A DNA stretch of 64,000 nt from Dialister succinatiphilus YIT 11850 (GCF_000242435.1 NZ_JH591187.1:532291-596290), one strand, 5' to 3'. Shown: positions 24,736 to 33,907, counted from the stretch's first letter. The notes: generated by a model not told the origin, from the sequence alone. A program made the numbers and translations.

Positions 24736-25851
24736 ATGAAACCAGAGGAAATGATTGGCAAGGTGCTCCGCGAGGGCCATACCACCGGTGCTACGGCGGC
24801 AGGGGCCATGAAAGCGGCAGTGCTGGCTATGAGAGGAGAATTTCCAAAGACTGTCACCGTCCTTTCTCCCCAGCGGCAGGAAATCGTGATTCCTGTGGAC
24901 CATGCAGAGGCAGACGGCGAGAAGGGATGTGCCACCTGCCTGAAGGATGCGGGGGATGATCTGGACTGCACCAATGGCACCCCCATTGTGGTGACAGTAG
25001 AACTTAAAAGGGAGCCGGGCATGGAGCTTCGCGCCGGGAAGGGTGTGGGCATTGTGACCCGTCCGGGCCTGCAGGTGGCGGTGGGAAAGCCGGCCATCAA
25101 TCCGGGACCCCAGATTATGCTCCGTTATGTGTATGAAGAGTTCTTTACAAAGGATGACGGCATCATCGTCACCGTTTCTATCCCCAAGGGGGAGGAGCTG
25201 GCGAAACAGACGCTCAATCCTTCCATCGGCGTGAAAGGCGGCATTTCCGTTCTGGGGACCACAGGCATTGTAAAGCCTATGAGCGAGGACGCCTACAAGC
25301 GGTCTCTGGCGCCCCAGGTGCCGGTGGTTTGGGCGTCGGGGTTCCGCACGGCGGTACTCTGTCCTGGACGGATCGGCGAAAATGCGGCCAAAATCATGGG
25401 CATCCCGGAAGGGGCCATCATTGAGACCAGCAATTTCATCGGCTTCATGATGGAGCAGTGCATTGCCCGGGGCTTCGACCGCATGCTTCTCATCGGCCAC
25501 ATGGGGAAATTGGTGAAGGTGGCGTCCGGCAGTTTCCATACCTATAACAGGAACAGCGACGGCCGCATGGAAACCATGGCTGCCTATGCCGCCATGAACG
25601 GCGCTTCCCCTGCTGTGGTGAAGGAAATCATGGACTGCAATACCACTGACGGCGCTGCCATCATTATCCACCGGGAGCATCTGGATATGGTGTATGGTCA
25701 GATGGCTGAACGGGCCCAGGTGCGTTCGGAGCGTTACATTTTCGGTAAAGCGAAGGTGGGCGTTATTTTTGCCGCCATGGACGGCACCATCCAGGCCATG
25801 AGCAGTCATGCAAAGGAGATTTTAGAGGAAAACAAATGGATCATACATTAA
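24736..25851 (+). CDS. cbiD: Cobalt-precorrin-5B (C1)-methyltransferase
   Basis: SAM-dependent methylation of C-1 of the corrin ring in the anaerobic cobalamin route. The 371-residue protein has the diagnostic REGHTTGATAAGAMKAAVLA N-terminus, a cysteine-containing GCATCLKDAGDDLD segment, GVGIVTRPGLQVAVGKPAINPGP-type sequence around residue 95-120 and the RMLLIGHMGKLVKVASG motif near 250. First cbi gene of the series; it overlaps cbiE by 16 bases. Confidence 0.96.
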   Translation: MKPEEMIGKVLREGHTTGATAAGAMKAAVLAMRGEFPKTVTVLSPQRQEIVIPVDHAEADGEKGCATCLKDAGDDLDCTNGTPIVVTVELKREPGMELRAGKGVGIVTRPGLQVAVGKPAINPGPQIMLRYVYEEFFTKDDGIIVTVSIPKGEELAKQTLNPSIGVKGGISVLGTTGIVKPMSEDAYKRSLAPQVPVVWASGFRTAVLCPGRIGENAAKIMGIPEGAIIETSNFIGFMMEQCIARGFDRMLLIGHMGKLVKVASGSFHTYNRNSDGRMETMAAYAAMNGASPAVVKEIMDCNTTDGAAIIIHREHLDMVYGQMAERAQVRSERYIFGKAKVGVIFAAMDGTIQAMSSHAKEILEENKWIIH

Positions 25852-26462
25852 TCGTTGCAGGCATCGGACCGGGGGGACGGGACTACATCCTTCCCAAAGC
25901 CCTTGAGGCCATTGAAAAGGCCCACTACCTGGTGGGCGGCAGGCGGGCGCTCCATGACTATGCCAAAGAAGGACAGGAGACTTATCCGGTGACGGGAAAG
26001 CTGTCCCTCCTTTCTGACTGGCTTACAGAAAAGCTCGCTTTGGGCGATGTGGTGGTTATGGTGAGCGGGGATCCCGGGTTCTACAGCCTTCTTCCCTGGC
26101 TGAAGAAGAAGTTTCCCGAACATCCGGTGAAGGTGATTCCCGGTATTTCATCGGTGCAGGCCGCATTCTGTCTGATTTCCGAACCCTGGCAGGGAGCCAG
26201 ATGGCTTTCCTTCCACGGAAGGGTGCCGGAAACGAAGGATACGGCCTATGAAAAAGGCAGAAAGCTGGCATTTCTGACGGATTATGAACATAATCCTGCC
26301 TATATTGCCGGTTATCTGATAAAACAGGGGTGGCCGAAGAATACAAGGGCCGCAGCCTGCGAACATATTTCCTATGAGAACCAGCAGGTGGAGGAGTCTA
26401 CTCTGGAAAAACTGGCCTCTCTGGAAGGATTTGGTGAATCAGTAATGGTGGTGATAGGCTAA
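25836..26462 (+). CDS. cbiE: Precorrin-6Y C5,15-methyltransferase, CbiE subunit
   Basis: SAM-dependent methyltransferase of the tetrapyrrole methylase superfamily; with CbiT it adds methyl groups at C-5 and C-15 and removes the C-12 acetate. The 208 residues begin LIVAGIGPGGRDYILPKALE and contain VVMVSGDPGFYSLLP near residue 70, the usual SAM-binding elements. CbiE and CbiT are separate proteins here; in CobL they are fused. Confidence 0.93.
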   Translation: MDHTLIVAGIGPGGRDYILPKALEAIEKAHYLVGGRRALHDYAKEGQETYPVTGKLSLLSDWLTEKLALGDVVVMVSGDPGFYSLLPWLKKKFPEHPVKVIPGISSVQAAFCLISEPWQGARWLSFHGRVPETKDTAYEKGRKLAFLTDYEHNPAYIAGYLIKQGWPKNTRAAACEHISYENQQVEESTLEKLASLEGFGESVMVVIG

Positions 26463-26463
26463 G

Positions 26464-27036
26464 ATGCAGACATTTGGTATTCGTGATGAGGAGTTTATTC
26501 GGGGAAAGGTACCGATGACGAAGGCGGAAATCCGGGCCATGGTAATGGTGAAGGCGGGAATCCGTCCCACTGACAGGGTGGCGGACATCGGTGCAGGAAC
26601 GGGATCCATTTCCATCGAGGCGGCATTGGCTGCTTCCGAGGGGGATGTGTATTCCATTGAAAGAAATCCGGAAGGCATTCGGCTGATTGAGGAAAACGCT
26701 GAAAAATTCGGATTGAAGAATATCCATACTATACAGGGGACGGCGCCGGAGGCCATGGACGGCCTGCCGCCTCTTAATGTGGTAATTATCGGCGGTTCCA
26801 GCGGTAATATGCATGCTATCCTTGACAGGGCGGAGGAGCTTCTGCCCAAGGGCGGGCGCATGGTGCTCACCGCTGTGACTGCCGAAACCACAGGCGAAGT
26901 GGTGCGGGAATTTCAAGGCCGCCCCTTTACCCTGGAAGGTTTCCAGATGCAGATTAACAGGCTCAGGAAATTGGGAAGGTATCATCTCTATGATCCCCTG
27001 AGCCCTGTATTCATATTTACTGCAGAAAAAATTTGA
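26464..27036 (+). CDS. cbiT: Precorrin-8 / cobalt-precorrin C15-methyltransferase, CbiT subunit
   Basis: Decarboxylating methyltransferase that pairs with CbiE. The 190-residue protein has a Rossmann-type SAM site, DRVADIGAGTGSISIEAA near residue 38, and GIRDEEFIRG and PMTKAEIRAMVMVK at the N-terminus, which are typical of CbiT. The ATG is one base after the cbiE stop. Confidence 0.93.
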   Translation: MQTFGIRDEEFIRGKVPMTKAEIRAMVMVKAGIRPTDRVADIGAGTGSISIEAALAASEGDVYSIERNPEGIRLIEENAEKFGLKNIHTIQGTAPEAMDGLPPLNVVIIGGSSGNMHAILDRAEELLPKGGRMVLTAVTAETTGEVVREFQGRPFTLEGFQMQINRLRKLGRYHLYDPLSPVFIFTAEKI

Positions 27037-27047
27037 GGAGGTTTTTT

Positions 27048-27824
27048 ATGGCAAAATTATATTTTATCGGTGCAGGCCCCGGAGATCCGGAGCTCATTAC
27101 CCTGAAGGGAAAGAGACTGATCAGCGAAGCGGATGTCATTATTTACGCCGGCTCCCTGGTGAATCCGGAAATTCTGAAATACGGTAAAGAAGGAGCTGCC
27201 ATTTATAACAGCGCCACCATGAATCTGGACGAAGTGCTTCAGGTGGAAATTGAAGCGCTGAAAGCGGGCAAAAAGGTGGCCCGGGTGCATACCGGGGATC
27301 CCGCCATTTACGGCGCCATCCAGGAGCAGATGGATGGACTCCGCGCTGCCGGTATTCCTGACGAGGATTTCGAAGTGGTGCCGGGGGTGAGCTCTTTCCT
27401 GGCTACCGCGGCTGCTCTGAAGCAGGAATATACACTGCCCGGGATTTCCCAGACTGTCATTATTACCCGCATGGAAGGCAGAACGCCGGTGCCGCCTAAG
27501 GAAAAACTGTCCCTTCTGGCAGCCCACCAGGCCACCATGTGCATCTTCCTTTCTGTCCATGCCATTGAAAAGGTGATGGAAACCCTGAAGGAAGGCGGCT
27601 ATCCGGGTGATACACCGGTGGCCATCGTCGCAAGAGCTACCTGGCCGGACCAGCGGATTTTCCGCGGCACCATCGATACCATTGCCGATATTCTCCATAA
27701 AGCCGGCGTGGTGCGCCAGGCCATGATTGTGGTAGGCAAGGTGCTGGATACGGACTATGACCTGTCCAAGCTTTATGACAGCAAATTCACCACCATGTTC
27801 CGTAAAGGAACTGACGAAAAATGA
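27048..27824 (+). CDS. cbiF: Precorrin-4 C11-methyltransferase
   Basis: Adds the C-11 methyl group (CobM/CbiF). The 258-residue protein shows [51 protein letters not shown] near residue 88 and the PGVSSFLATAAAL segment, all typical of this methylase. The ATG has GAGGAGG seven bases upstream; a TTG five codons earlier would sit on that ribosome site. It overlaps cbiG by four bases. Confidence 0.95.
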   Translation: MAKLYFIGAGPGDPELITLKGKRLISEADVIIYAGSLVNPEILKYGKEGAAIYNSATMNLDEVLQVEIEALKAGKKVARVHTGDPAIYGAIQEQMDGLRAAGIPDEDFEVVPGVSSFLATAAALKQEYTLPGISQTVIITRMEGRTPVPPKEKLSLLAAHQATMCIFLSVHAIEKVMETLKEGGYPGDTPVAIVARATWPDQRIFRGTIDTIADILHKAGVVRQAMIVVGKVLDTDYDLSKLYDSKFTTMFRKGTDEK

Positions 27825-28915
27825 AGTACGCAGTGATTTCAGTCTCCCGGGAAGGAGCCCTGCTTGGCCGGCGGGTGAAAGATGGAATTTCCGGAGAAGG
27901 AACGCTGTATGAAAGAAAGGGAGCAGAAAGTGGGGGAGAAGCGGTGTATTTCAACCGCACCCTGGCTCTCACTTCGGACATTTTCACAAAGTATGATGGC
28001 CTCCTCTTTATTATGGCCTCCGGCATTGCGGTGCGGGCTGTGGCTCCCCATGTGGTGAGCAAAGCTTCGGATCCGGCAGTGCTGGTGATGGACGAATGCG
28101 GAAAGCACTGCATTTCCCTTCTCTCCGGCCATCTGGGCGGTGCCAATGCCTGGGCCCGGGAGGTGGCGGCAGCGGCAGGAGCGGATCCCGTCATTACCAC
28201 AGCCACCGATGTCCATGAACGAAGGGCCCCCGATGATGTGGCCCGGGAGCTCATGATGCGGGTGGAGCCTTTAGGGGCCCTGAAACCGGTGAACAGCTTT
28301 ATTGCCGAAGGGAAAAGAGTGTGCTGGTTCCTCGATATGGAAACAGAGGGAGCGGTATCTATAGGAAAGCGGCTTTCTGAAAAAGGCATTTCCTTCCTGC
28401 CCCTGTCAGACCTTCCAAAGGAAGAGTTTGAAGGCTGCGTCATCATTTCCAATGAAAAAGTCCATGCGGACAAACCTTTTGTCAGACTCATACCGAAGAA
28501 TCTGTATGTGGGCATAGGCTGCAAACGGGGAACAGCGGAAGCGCTCATTGAAGACGCTTTCCAAAAAGCTCTTTTCCAGGCCCGGGCCTATGAATACCAG
28601 GTGGCGTCCCTGGCCAGTGTGGATGCCAAGGCCGATGAAAAAGGCCTTCTTGATTTTGCTATGCACCATCATCTTCCCATTCATTTCTATAAGGCAGAGG
28701 AACTTAGGAAAGTGACGGAAGATTTTGGTTTACCGATTTCAAAATTTGTAGAAAACACGATAGGAGTGGGAAACGTATGTCAATCAGCAGCGTTAATGGA
28801 ATCAATGAAGGGAAAAACGCTTCTGCCGAAAACGAAGTTTGCAAGTGCCACGGTGGCCATTGCCCTGGGATTATCCGGGTCATCGGCATTGGACCGGGTC
28901 ACGAGGAGGAAATGA
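27821..28915 (+). CDS. cbiG: Cobalt-precorrin-5A hydrolase
   Basis: Opens the delta-lactone and releases acetaldehyde in the anaerobic corrin pathway. The 364-residue protein contains an N-terminal domain (FIMASGIAVRAVAPHV near residue 65; ISLLSGHLGGANAWARE near 95), a linker, and a C-terminal domain starting LYVGIGCKRGTAEALI near 228 and ending with VGNVCQSAALMESMKGKTLLPKTKFA-type sequence. The reading frame overlaps the next gene by 139 bases in a different frame, and the overlapped part still looks like genuine CbiG. Confidence 0.93.
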   Translation: MKYAVISVSREGALLGRRVKDGISGEGTLYERKGAESGGEAVYFNRTLALTSDIFTKYDGLLFIMASGIAVRAVAPHVVSKASDPAVLVMDECGKHCISLLSGHLGGANAWAREVAAAAGADPVITTATDVHERRAPDDVARELMMRVEPLGALKPVNSFIAEGKRVCWFLDMETEGAVSIGKRLSEKGISFLPLSDLPKEEFEGCVIISNEKVHADKPFVRLIPKNLYVGIGCKRGTAEALIEDAFQKALFQARAYEYQVASLASVDAKADEKGLLDFAMHHHLPIHFYKAEELRKVTEDFGLPISKFVENTIGVGNVCQSAALMESMKGKTLLPKTKFASATVAIALGLSGSSALDRVTRRK

Positions 28916-29601
28916 CTCCCAAAGCCGTAAAGGCGCTGGAAGATTCTGATATTATCGTAGGCTACAACACCTACATCGCCCTGGTGAGAGACCTCATCGG
29001 GGATAAGGAAGTGGTAGGAAATGGCATGCGTCAGGAAGTGGACCGCTGCCAGAAAGCAGTAGACCTGGCTGTAGAAGGTCACAAGGTGGCTGTCATTTCC
29101 TCCGGCGATCCCGGCGTCTACGGCATGGCCGGCCTGGTACTGGAACTGGTAGAGAAGGTTGACAGAGAAAAGCGGCCCTCCTGTGAAATCATTCCAGGCC
29201 TCACCGCTGCCAATACAGCCGCTGCTGCCCTGGGAGCGCCGCTGATGCACGACTATGCAGTCATCAGCCTCTCCGACCTCATGACTCCCTGGGATCTCAT
29301 TAAGAGGAGAGCCCGCCTGGCAGCAGAAGGGGACTTTGTCATTGCCATTTACAACCCCAAGAGCCGTGGCCGTGCCACCTATCTGGACCAGATCCGTGAC
29401 ATTGTGCTGGAATATCGCAAACCTGAAACACCGGTGGGTATCGTAAGAAAGGCCGGCCGTCCAGGCATGAGCACCACCGTTACCACTCTGGAAAAACTGC
29501 CGGAAGCGGATGTGGACATGCAGTCCACCGTCATTATCGGCAACAGCAACACCTATGTGGCTGATGGTATCATGATTACACCAAGGGGGTACAAGGTTTG
29601 A
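28777..29601 (+). CDS. cbiH: Precorrin-3B C17-methyltransferase with N-terminal extension
   Basis: Ring-contracting methyltransferase (CobJ/CbiH). The core starts at about residue 32 with IRVIGIGPGHEEEMTPKAVKAL and contains VGYNTYIALV, AVISSGDPGVYGMAGLVLE near residue 110, and IYNPKSRGRATYL. The extra first 31 residues include CKCHGGHCPG, with three cysteines. The ATG has TAGGAGTGGG upstream and no other ATG, GTG or TTG lies in frame before the core, so the long overlap with cbiG appears real. The extension is not part of the usual enzyme; it could bind a metal, but that is a guess. Confidence 0.92.
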   Translation: MSISSVNGINEGKNASAENEVCKCHGGHCPGIIRVIGIGPGHEEEMTPKAVKALEDSDIIVGYNTYIALVRDLIGDKEVVGNGMRQEVDRCQKAVDLAVEGHKVAVISSGDPGVYGMAGLVLELVEKVDREKRPSCEIIPGLTAANTAAAALGAPLMHDYAVISLSDLMTPWDLIKRRARLAAEGDFVIAIYNPKSRGRATYLDQIRDIVLEYRKPETPVGIVRKAGRPGMSTTVTTLEKLPEADVDMQSTVIIGNSNTYVADGIMITPRGYKV

Positions 29602-30416
29602 TCTGGATTATTTCTGGTACCCAGGATGGCAGGGAAATCGGCGCAGAATTGGCTGACCGGGAAATGGCCAAGCCGGAAGAAAGCCGCCGGGAAATCCTCA
29701 TGACTGTGGTGAGCCAGTACGGCAAGGTGCTGGCTGCCCATAAGGGCCTTGACATCGAAGTGGGCCGTTTCAAAAAAGAAGACATGGTGCGGGTCATTAA
29801 GGAAAAGGGCGTGACCCTCATCCTTGACGCCAGCCATCCCTACGCCGCCATCGTGTCTGAAACAGCCCTTGCCGCTTCCAGGGAAACGGGCATCGACTAT
29901 GTGCGCTATGAACGGGCGGAAATTCCCCTTCCCGATTATGACAAACTCTATCATGCCAAAGATGAATACGAAGCAGCGAAGCTGGCAGGCAGCCTGGGGA
30001 AGAGCGTTCTTCTCACCACCGGCTCCAAAACCCTTCCCGTTTTCGTCCACGAACCTTCCCTTCAGGACAAAACCATCTGGGCCAGGGTGCTTCCCGTATC
30101 CAATGTGATAAAAATGTGTGAAGACCTGGGCATGAAAGCCAAAAACATTCTGGCCATCCAGGGACCTTTTTCCTATGAAATGAACCTGGCCATGATCCGC
30201 GATTATCACTGCGACGTCATGGTGACCAAGAACAGCGGACTCATCGGCGGAAGCGACACCAAACTGAAAGCAGCCATGGACAGCGGTATTTCCGTCATCG
30301 TTATCGATAAACCAAAAGCAGATTTGAAAGGCGTCCCGGTCTTTGATACCACCGAAGGCGTTTTGAAATATATGGAGGAACATTATGGATTTCATCAAAA
30401 ACCCGAGAGCCATTGA
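29598..30416 (+). CDS. cbiJ: Precorrin-6A / cobalt-precorrin-6A reductase
   Basis: NAD(P)H-dependent reductase of the corrin macrocycle. The 272-residue protein begins IWIISGTQDGREIGAEL (nucleotide-binding), with LILDASHPYAAIVSETA near residue 78 and the C-terminal VMVTKNSGLIGGSDTKLKAA segment typical of CobK/CbiJ. Start is a TTG that overlaps the cbiH stop (TTGA), with AAGGGGGT upstream. It overlaps cbiC by 32 bases. Confidence 0.93.
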   Translation: MIWIISGTQDGREIGAELADREMAKPEESRREILMTVVSQYGKVLAAHKGLDIEVGRFKKEDMVRVIKEKGVTLILDASHPYAAIVSETALAASRETGIDYVRYERAEIPLPDYDKLYHAKDEYEAAKLAGSLGKSVLLTTGSKTLPVFVHEPSLQDKTIWARVLPVSNVIKMCEDLGMKAKNILAIQGPFSYEMNLAMIRDYHCDVMVTKNSGLIGGSDTKLKAAMDSGISVIVIDKPKADLKGVPVFDTTEGVLKYMEEHYGFHQKPESH

Positions 30417-31044
30417 AGAAAAAAGCATGGATCTCATTGATCCCTTTATCAGCGACATCGACCTCACTCCGGAAGAAGTGACCGTATACTCCCGCATGAT
30501 TCACGCCTCCGGCGACGTGGACTATGGTCATCTCATCCGTACCAGCGAAGGCGCTGTAGAAGCAGGCATCAAAGCCCTCGCCGGCGGCTGCAATATTTAC
30601 TGCGACGTGAACATGGTCAAAGCAGGCATCAACAAAAGAGCTCTTTCCGCTCTGGGAGGCGAAGTATTCTGCCGCGTAGCGGACCCGGAAATTGCCAGGA
30701 TTGCCAAAGAAAAGAACATTGCCCGCTCCATGGCAGCCATGAACTCTTTCGGCACCGACCTGAACGGCTCCATCATTGCCGTAGGCAACGCTCCCACAGC
30801 CCTCTATGAAGCTATTCGCATGGTAGAAGAAGACGGCATCCGCCCGGCCCTCATCATCGGCATTCCTGTAGGATTCGTAGGCGCTGCGGACTCCAAGGAA
30901 CAGCTGGTACGCCGCGCTCCCTGCCCCTACATTACCGTGAGAGGCACCAAAGGCGGCAGTTCCATCGTGGCATCCTGCGTGAACGCTCTCATGTACAACC
31001 TGGTCAAAAGAGATAATATGCTCTACGTGCAGGGAAAGAAATAA
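30385..31044 (+). CDS. cbiC: Precorrin-8X / cobalt-precorrin-8 methylmutase
   Basis: Moves the methyl group from C-11 to C-12 to give hydrogenobyrinate or cobyrinate. The 219-residue protein shows SRMIHASGDVDYGHLIR near residue 36 with the catalytic histidine, GCNIYCDVNMVKAGI, and IIGIPVGFVGAADSKEQL near 155. GGAGGAAC precedes the ATG. Last gene of the cluster; cbiL, cbiA, cbiB and a chelatase are not in this operon. Confidence 0.95.
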   Translation: MDFIKNPRAIEEKSMDLIDPFISDIDLTPEEVTVYSRMIHASGDVDYGHLIRTSEGAVEAGIKALAGGCNIYCDVNMVKAGINKRALSALGGEVFCRVADPEIARIAKEKNIARSMAAMNSFGTDLNGSIIAVGNAPTALYEAIRMVEEDGIRPALIIGIPVGFVGAADSKEQLVRRAPCPYITVRGTKGGSSIVASCVNALMYNLVKRDNMLYVQGKK

Positions 31045-31850
31045 GACGGTGAGCTGGCGGGTTCTTAGTGATGCATATGAGGCAGGAGTCTGCACTCATT
31101 AAAACTTATGCCCCTGCTTGTCAGGTGGCAGGCGCCATATGAACAAGCCCCTTTGGGGTTTGAGGGTTGACGGCCCGCTGGGCCGAAGGTTCTTAAGGGG
31201 CTTAAGTTTGACGCGCCTTTGGCGCGAGGGTTGTGGAGGGCGCCTCTAAATTTATAGAAGGCGCCAGTTTGTATAAAACCTTCACAACCGGGCTTTCGCC
31301 CGTCGGAAAACAGGCCAACCGCCCTGCGGGCGTCGGAAATGCATCCCCCTTTGGTGGCTGGCGCCACCACCTTCTCGCCCCGTTGGGAAGCGTGTCACTG
31401 GATTCTCAGTCGCCTACGGCTCCCTGCGAATCCAGTTCCCTTGCCACCGCGGTTCGGTGGGGCGGCAAAAGGAAAGCGCCTTAATGGGCAGGCTAGGCGC
31501 CTTACTTCGCCCCACTTGGAGGTCCTATGCAGGACCTCCACAGTGGGACTATGGGTGCTTAGCCATGGAGCCATGTCTCTGCAGGAAAGCATAGAAACCT
31601 ATTCTGCCCCCTGAACAGGGGGAAGTCCGGCGCAGCCCGGATAGGGGGTGGCGAGCGCAGCGAGCCAGTCAGCAGAATGCGTATCAAGCTATATGACCCA
31701 TAACGACAATCCCGTAACGCTGACTTCATAAGTATTGCCCAACGGGCAATCCGCAACCCTCGGCCCGAAGGGCCGTCAAACTTACGAACCCTCCGGCCCA
31801 TGGGGCCGGTCCATCTTAAGAACCTTTCCCCTGGGCGCCCGCGCGGCGTC
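31045..31850. repeat. Repeat mosaic between the cbi and ABC importer operons
   Basis: No gene. It holds GGTTCTTAAGG modules in the inverse orientation, the TTTGGTGGCTGGCGCCACC palindrome (31350-31372), a hairpin ACTGGATTC/GAATCCAGT (31399-31438), a nested hairpin element with arms GTGGGGCG/CGCCCCAC (31457-31539), the uninterrupted version of the repeat that the group II intron split (about 31600-31735), and direct TAAGAACC modules up to 31830. Confidence 0.75.
31457..31539 (-). repeat. Nested hairpin element, inverted copy with different arms
   Basis: Arms GTGGGGCG/CGCCCCAC enclose AAAGGAAAGCGCC and TGGGCAGGCTAGGCGC. A palindrome with arms GGAGGTCC/GGACCTCC around TATGCA follows. Same plan as the copy at 4.5 kb with almost entirely different stem bases. 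Confidence 0.8.
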
Positions 31851-31858
31851 TATACCTC

Positions 31859-31886
31859 TTGTATTAATATCTGAAGATGCTATAAT
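31859..31886 (+). promoter_or_regulatory. Promoter of the ABC importer operon
   Basis: TTGTAT, 16 bases, TATAAT. Confidence 0.6.
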
Positions 31887-31921
31887 TAAATAGTACTGAT
31901 ATTTTGATACTGTTCCATTAG

Positions 31922-31964
31922 AGAAGCAGCGGGTGATTGAAAGAATCAGCACTGCTTCTTTTTG
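31922..31964 (+). terminator. Leader hairpin with T-run before the permease gene, possible attenuator
   Basis: AGAAGCAG/CTGCTTCT outer stem with an inner TGATT/AATCA stem and a T-run. It lies between the promoter and the start codon of the permease gene, so it may act as an attenuator. Confidence 0.6.
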
Positions 31965-31991
31965 TATTTTCTCTTTTGAAGGAGTGGGTGT

Positions 31992-32996
31992 ATGGAAGAG
32001 AAAAGAAACGAAACCGGGAAGAGCAGGGGCCTTCGCATTTTCATTATCTTTATTTTTGCCGCCTTTACTGCATTTGCCATGGTTTTCAGCCTGATTTTCG
32101 GTTCTGCCGATATTTCCTTCGCCTCCATCATGCATACCCTGATGGGCCATGTGGAAACGACGGATGACATGGTTATCTGGAATATCCGGTTCCCAAGAAA
32201 TATAGTGGGCGCCCTGGTGGGTGCCAATCTGGCTGTATCCGGCGCTATTCTGCAGGCGGTGATGAAGAATCCCCTGGCGGATCCCGGCATTGTAGGTGTT
32301 TCCAGCGGTGCAGGCCTGGCAGGTGTGATGATGCTGATTTTCATGCCGGAGGCATCCCTTCTTCTGACACCGGTGGCCTTTGTGGGCGCCATGCTTTCGG
32401 CAGCGGCGGTCTATGCCCTGGCCTGGAAGAATGGCATTCGTCCCAGCCGCATTATTCTGGCTGGTGTGGCAGTGAGCGCTTTTCTGGGAAGCGGGATTTC
32501 CGCCCTTCTTGTTTTCTATTCCGATAAAGTGCAGGGCGCCCTTCTGTGGATGGTAGGCGGTCTCTCGGCCAGAAGCTGGCCCCAGGTGGAAGCCCTCTTT
32601 CCTTACACCGTTCTTGGTCTGGTTCTGGCACTGGCAGGCTGCAAGGCCCTCACCATCCTGAGTCTTGGCGATGAAACGGCCCGGGGCCTGGGAGTGCCGG
32701 TAGAAAAGGTACGGTTCTCTATGACCGCCGTGGCGGCCCTTCTGGCTGCCGGTGCCGTCAGCATTGCAGGACTTATCGGTTTTGTAGGACTGGTGGTGCC
32801 CCATATTGTACGTCTCATCATCGGTACGGACTATAAGTATGTGGTGCCGGGCTCTGCCATTCTGGGGGCCGGGGTGCTTGTATTCTGCGATACCTTGGGA
32901 CGGGTGCTCTTTTCGCCCATTGAAATCCCGGCCGGGATTATCATGGCCTTTCTGGGTGCGCCTTTCTTCCTGTATCTCTTAAGGAGGAGCGCATGA
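31992..32996 (+). CDS. FecCD-family ABC transporter permease
   Basis: Inner-membrane permease of the iron-siderophore, heme and cobalamin importer class (BtuC/FecCD fold). The 334-residue protein has about ten membrane segments and the family signatures RFPRNIVGALVGANLAVSGAILQAVMKNPLADPGIVGVSSGAG near residue 65 (in parts), and GLIGFVGLVVPHIVRLIIG near 255. The ATG follows AAGGAG. It overlaps the ATPase gene by four bases. Substrate is not determined by sequence; context (a secreted CbiK and a lipoprotein binding protein on the facing strand) points to a metal chelate or tetrapyrrole. Confidence 0.9.
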   Translation: MEEKRNETGKSRGLRIFIIFIFAAFTAFAMVFSLIFGSADISFASIMHTLMGHVETTDDMVIWNIRFPRNIVGALVGANLAVSGAILQAVMKNPLADPGIVGVSSGAGLAGVMMLIFMPEASLLLTPVAFVGAMLSAAAVYALAWKNGIRPSRIILAGVAVSAFLGSGISALLVFYSDKVQGALLWMVGGLSARSWPQVEALFPYTVLGLVLALAGCKALTILSLGDETARGLGVPVEKVRFSMTAVAALLAAGAVSIAGLIGFVGLVVPHIVRLIIGTDYKYVVPGSAILGAGVLVFCDTLGRVLFSPIEIPAGIIMAFLGAPFFLYLLRRSA

Positions 32997-33799
32997 TGAG
33001 TACGAACGATATAGCCATTAAAATTTCGGACATTCATGTTTCCTTTGGAAACCATCACGTTCTACGAGGTGCCAGCGGCATCATCAGAAGGGGGAGTATT
33101 GTTACCTTTTTAGGAAGAAACGGCTGCGGCAAATCGACCCTTTTGAAGACGGTGACCGGAAATCTGAAGCCCCAGCAGGGTTCCATTGAAATCGACGGCA
33201 GGCCCCTTTCTTCCTACAGTTCCGACGAAATGGCCCGGGTGGTGGCCTTCCTGCCCCAGTTCCACGACGTGCCCAAAGACATGACGGCAGAAGAACTGGT
33301 TTCCTGCGGCCGCTATCCTTATCAGCACTGGTGGAGCGGCGTTTCCACCAGGGACCGGGAAGTGGTGGCGGAGGTTATGAAAAAAACAAACACCACCCAC
33401 CTGAAAGACCGCCTTGTGGCCAGCCTCTCCGGCGGTGAAAGGCAGAGAGTGTGGATCGCCATGGCTTTAGCCCAGGAACCTAAAATACTGATTCTCGACG
33501 AACCCACCACCTATCTGGATGTGTGCCACCAGCTGGAAGTGATGGAACTGGTGTCCAGGCTGAACCGGGAAGAAAATCTGACGGTGGTCATGGTGCTTCA
33601 TGAGATCAACCAGGCTGTCCGCTATTCTACGGATCTTCTGGTCCTTGAAAACGGCATCATCCAGCGCCATGGCCCGCCTATGGAAGTCATGACCCATGAA
33701 GCCATAGCTGAAGTCTTTGACGTAGATGCGGATGTGGAAATGAGAAAAGGAAGGCCCATGATCTGCATCAACGGGCTTCTTGATAAATCGCATACATAA
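32993..33799 (+). CDS. ABC transporter ATP-binding protein, FecE/BtuD type
   Basis: Cytoplasmic ATPase of the same importer. The 268-residue protein has Walker A GRNGCGKSTLLK near residue 42, Q-loop, signature LSGGERQRVW near 143, Walker B ILILDEPTTYLD near 162 and the H-loop MVLHEINQA. The start overlaps the permease stop (ATGA); a second ATG three bases on is equally possible. GGAGGAGC lies upstream. Confidence 0.93.
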   Translation: MMSTNDIAIKISDIHVSFGNHHVLRGASGIIRRGSIVTFLGRNGCGKSTLLKTVTGNLKPQQGSIEIDGRPLSSYSSDEMARVVAFLPQFHDVPKDMTAEELVSCGRYPYQHWWSGVSTRDREVVAEVMKKTNTTHLKDRLVASLSGGERQRVWIAMALAQEPKILILDEPTTYLDVCHQLEVMELVSRLNREENLTVVMVLHEINQAVRYSTDLLVLENGIIQRHGPPMEVMTHEAIAEVFDVDADVEMRKGRPMICINGLLDKSHT

Positions 33800-33857
33800 G
33801 TGCCGGGCACCCCATAGGGCCGGTGCACCTGAGGATTTTCCCCTGTGGCGGGACAAT

Positions 33858-33907
33858 AAAAAAGGGGCTGTGAAAAAATGTAAATCATTTCTTCACAGCC
33901 CCTTTTT
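33858..33907. terminator. Bidirectional terminator after the ATPase gene
   Basis: AAAAAAGGGGCTGTG / CACAGCCCCTTTTT stem. Member of the repeated terminator family. Confidence 0.9.
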
